This document shows, in pieces, positions 62,400 to 64,000 of a stretch of 64,000 nucleotides of DNA (positions are counted from its first letter, which is position 1; every line of letters starts with the position of its first letter). Under the pieces are notes generated by a model that saw only the letters and a list, made by a program, of their open reading frames with translations, made no database searches and was not told the DNA's origin. Source of the DNA: Schistosoma haematobium (Eukaryota > Platyhelminthes > Trematoda > Strigeidida > Schistosomatidae); assembly GCF_000699445.3 (NCBI RefSeq), contig NC_067195.1, forward strand, positions 21,219,287 to 21,283,286, given 5' to 3'. A program made the translations under genes and the position numbers.

Positions 62400-64000
62400 C
62401 TTCTACCCTACTAGCCTCTAGTTGCATAAATGATTGATGAGTTGTGGTGCAGGGTATTCCCGAGATTCATAACCTGTAGTACCACCAATAGGTGAACAAA
62501 ATGTTGAAGAGACTCAAGAGATGCATTCTGGAACAGCAAAATATAGAATGTGGGTTACATAGGATATTAGGTCAGATATTTGTAGTTAACGAGATAGCCG
62601 CTAGGCGCCAACCTGTCATTTATTCACACGATTAGATGTTTGATGGCCCATCTTTAAATGTAGCCTGACTTAGGTAGGCTGCGCTGAGCAAGTATGGAAA
62701 CTCCGAATCAGTCCATAAAGTATTCTAGGGAAGATCTTAGCTGAGTTAGAGTCTAATTTGACCGGGTATTTATCATGGACCTATTCTAGAGGCTCGCCTG
62801 TGGCGTGACAAATAAAGTTGACTTTGATTTGCCTGATTCCGAAGGTTATAATTATTACTTTGGAAAATTTTGAAGTAATGTAATGGGCCGTAGCCTTATC
62901 ACGTAGACTTTTGAAAAGTGAGCCAAGGTTAAACTTGATTAGTCTAATCCATAAGGAGTCAAATTTCCATGCTTAAAATCTATCTAAGATAGGTTCAGTT
63001 TTATGAGGTAGAACTAATTCCCGTGATCTTATGTTTTTCTTGTAAACCCATACAACCGAATACAATCGAACAATATTCTAGTGGGAGTCGAACACGTACC
63101 TTATATAGAATCATTTCGGACTCCTTTTAATGGAAGTTAAGGTTGATAAACCCATTGACCCTAAGGCTTTAGGGGCTTGAGATGCTGTATGTTCGGTAAG
63201 TGAAAGGCTCCTGGAATATGTCACTCCTAAATTACATATGCTATTTATCCTTTTAAATTCCAGCTCTCTCAGATGCAAACTCACATGTGGATTAGTCGTA
63301 CTTTAGTACATGTGCCCAAATTTTTCAGTACTGAGAAAGAGAAACCATGCATCACACCTGTGTTGAAGTTTATCCAGATCTGATATTTAGACTAGGACTT
63401 GAGTGAATTGCATAAACCACTTCGTGGTCGTCAGCACATAAATATGTTTTGCCAAATGTAATGCATTTGCATGTCATTTATATACATGATGAACAGTAGA
63501 GACCCGATAGTTGTGTCCTGGAGGACACCATTGGTAGTGTCCTGAGGGTAGTAAAAATTTCGCCATACTTTTGCTGCCTGAGCTCGGTCTTTTAAAAATG
63601 ATGAGGTCTAATTATGTCTTTTACCCGTCATACCGAATGTTTTTAACTTATGTAGTGAAGATGAGTGTTGGTTTAATCAAACCCTCAGTAACGTTAGAGT
63701 ACAGAGTGACATAGTTCCCCTTCATCCCTATTGTTTATTACATAACCAAAGTATCCCAGATAACAGATTACGCATGGCTTTGGAAATGAACCTATGTTGC
63801 GAAGATACAATAAATTGGTGCTTATCTAGATGATTCTCAGCTGCCTTCGTAATAATTTTCTCCATAATTCAAAATAAGATGGGACAGTGGTTAATTGGGC
63901 TATAATTGTTAACATCTGGTCTAGATCTCCTTTTAGAGTGCGGGATGATATAGGTCGTTTACTGTTGTTAGAGGATTACGTATTTTAGTAAACAGAACAA
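62400..64000 (-). pseudogene. CR1-like non-LTR retrotransposon relic (runs off right edge)
   Basis: Minus strand. RT motifs lie at about 63930-63740 (RSRPDVNNYSPINHCPILF, IMEKIITKAAENHLDKHQF, SSQHRFISK). TTIGSLLFIMYINDMQMHYI is near 63510 and a decayed catalytic box CADD (in LCADDHEVVYA) near 63440. C-terminal remnants follow (SLFKSLRDKATA near 62910; HTCSAQPT near 62680). Frameshifts and stops are frequent. The left limit is approximate. It is a separate copy from the 22.85-25.97 kb relic and visibly diverged from it. Confidence 0.65.

Overview
The window looks like nuclear DNA from a schistosome blood fluke (Schistosoma; the species cannot be fixed from sequence alone). The reasons are: AT-rich intergenic DNA; a gene with a 31-bp intron near its 5' end and introns of about 0.4-1.8 kb later on; tRNA-derived SINEs fused to hammerhead-ribozyme relics (the SM-alpha type known from schistosomes); and decayed non-LTR retrotransposons of three kinds plus one Penelope-like fragment. 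It has no bacterial operons, CRISPR arrays or rRNA.

Host genes. Positions 1-32 kb hold a cluster of intronless rhodopsin-like GPCR genes: the 5' end of one on the left edge (minus, below 199), a complete one at 15990-17111 (minus), and two complete plus-strand genes at 20437-21513 and 30450-31550. They resemble each other and lack several canonical class A motifs, as reported for flatworm-specific orphan rhodopsin families. The second host locus is a minus-strand WAVE/SCAR (WASF) homologue. I reconstruct it as six coding exons between 53493 and 47500, giving a 599-residue protein with an N-terminal WAVE homology region, a proline-rich middle, a WH2 motif and an acidic, tryptophan-containing C terminus.

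Mobile DNA. At 2.4-7.7 kb lie decayed RTE (SR2-like) copies, two of them tail to tail. RTE fragments recur at 22.0-22.5, 36.9-37.3, 42.3-42.8, 43.5-45.0 and 54.2-55.8 kb. CR1-like relics lie at 22.85-25.97 kb and 62.4-64.0 kb. A third APE-RT family (Perere/SR3-like by recollection, not confirmed) has one long but broken copy at 37.6-40.76 kb, with internally deleted or truncated copies at 36.27-36.83, 41.0-42.27, 42.83-43.47 and 55.83-56.10 kb. SM-alpha-like SINEs lie at about 1.0, 10.3, 26.65-27.07 and 29.3-29.8 kb. A 560-bp Penelope-like 3' fragment with an 11-bp target-site duplication sits inside an older repeat in the last WAVE intron. It carries a possible hammerhead-like fold.

The rest (about 7.7-15.9, 31.6-36.2, 45-47.4 and 56.1-62.4 kb) shows no gene or repeat I can support beyond simple-sequence tracts. 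The GPCRs and WAVE are independent loci. The retroelement islands between them are not part of their function, except that older insertions enlarge a WAVE intron.
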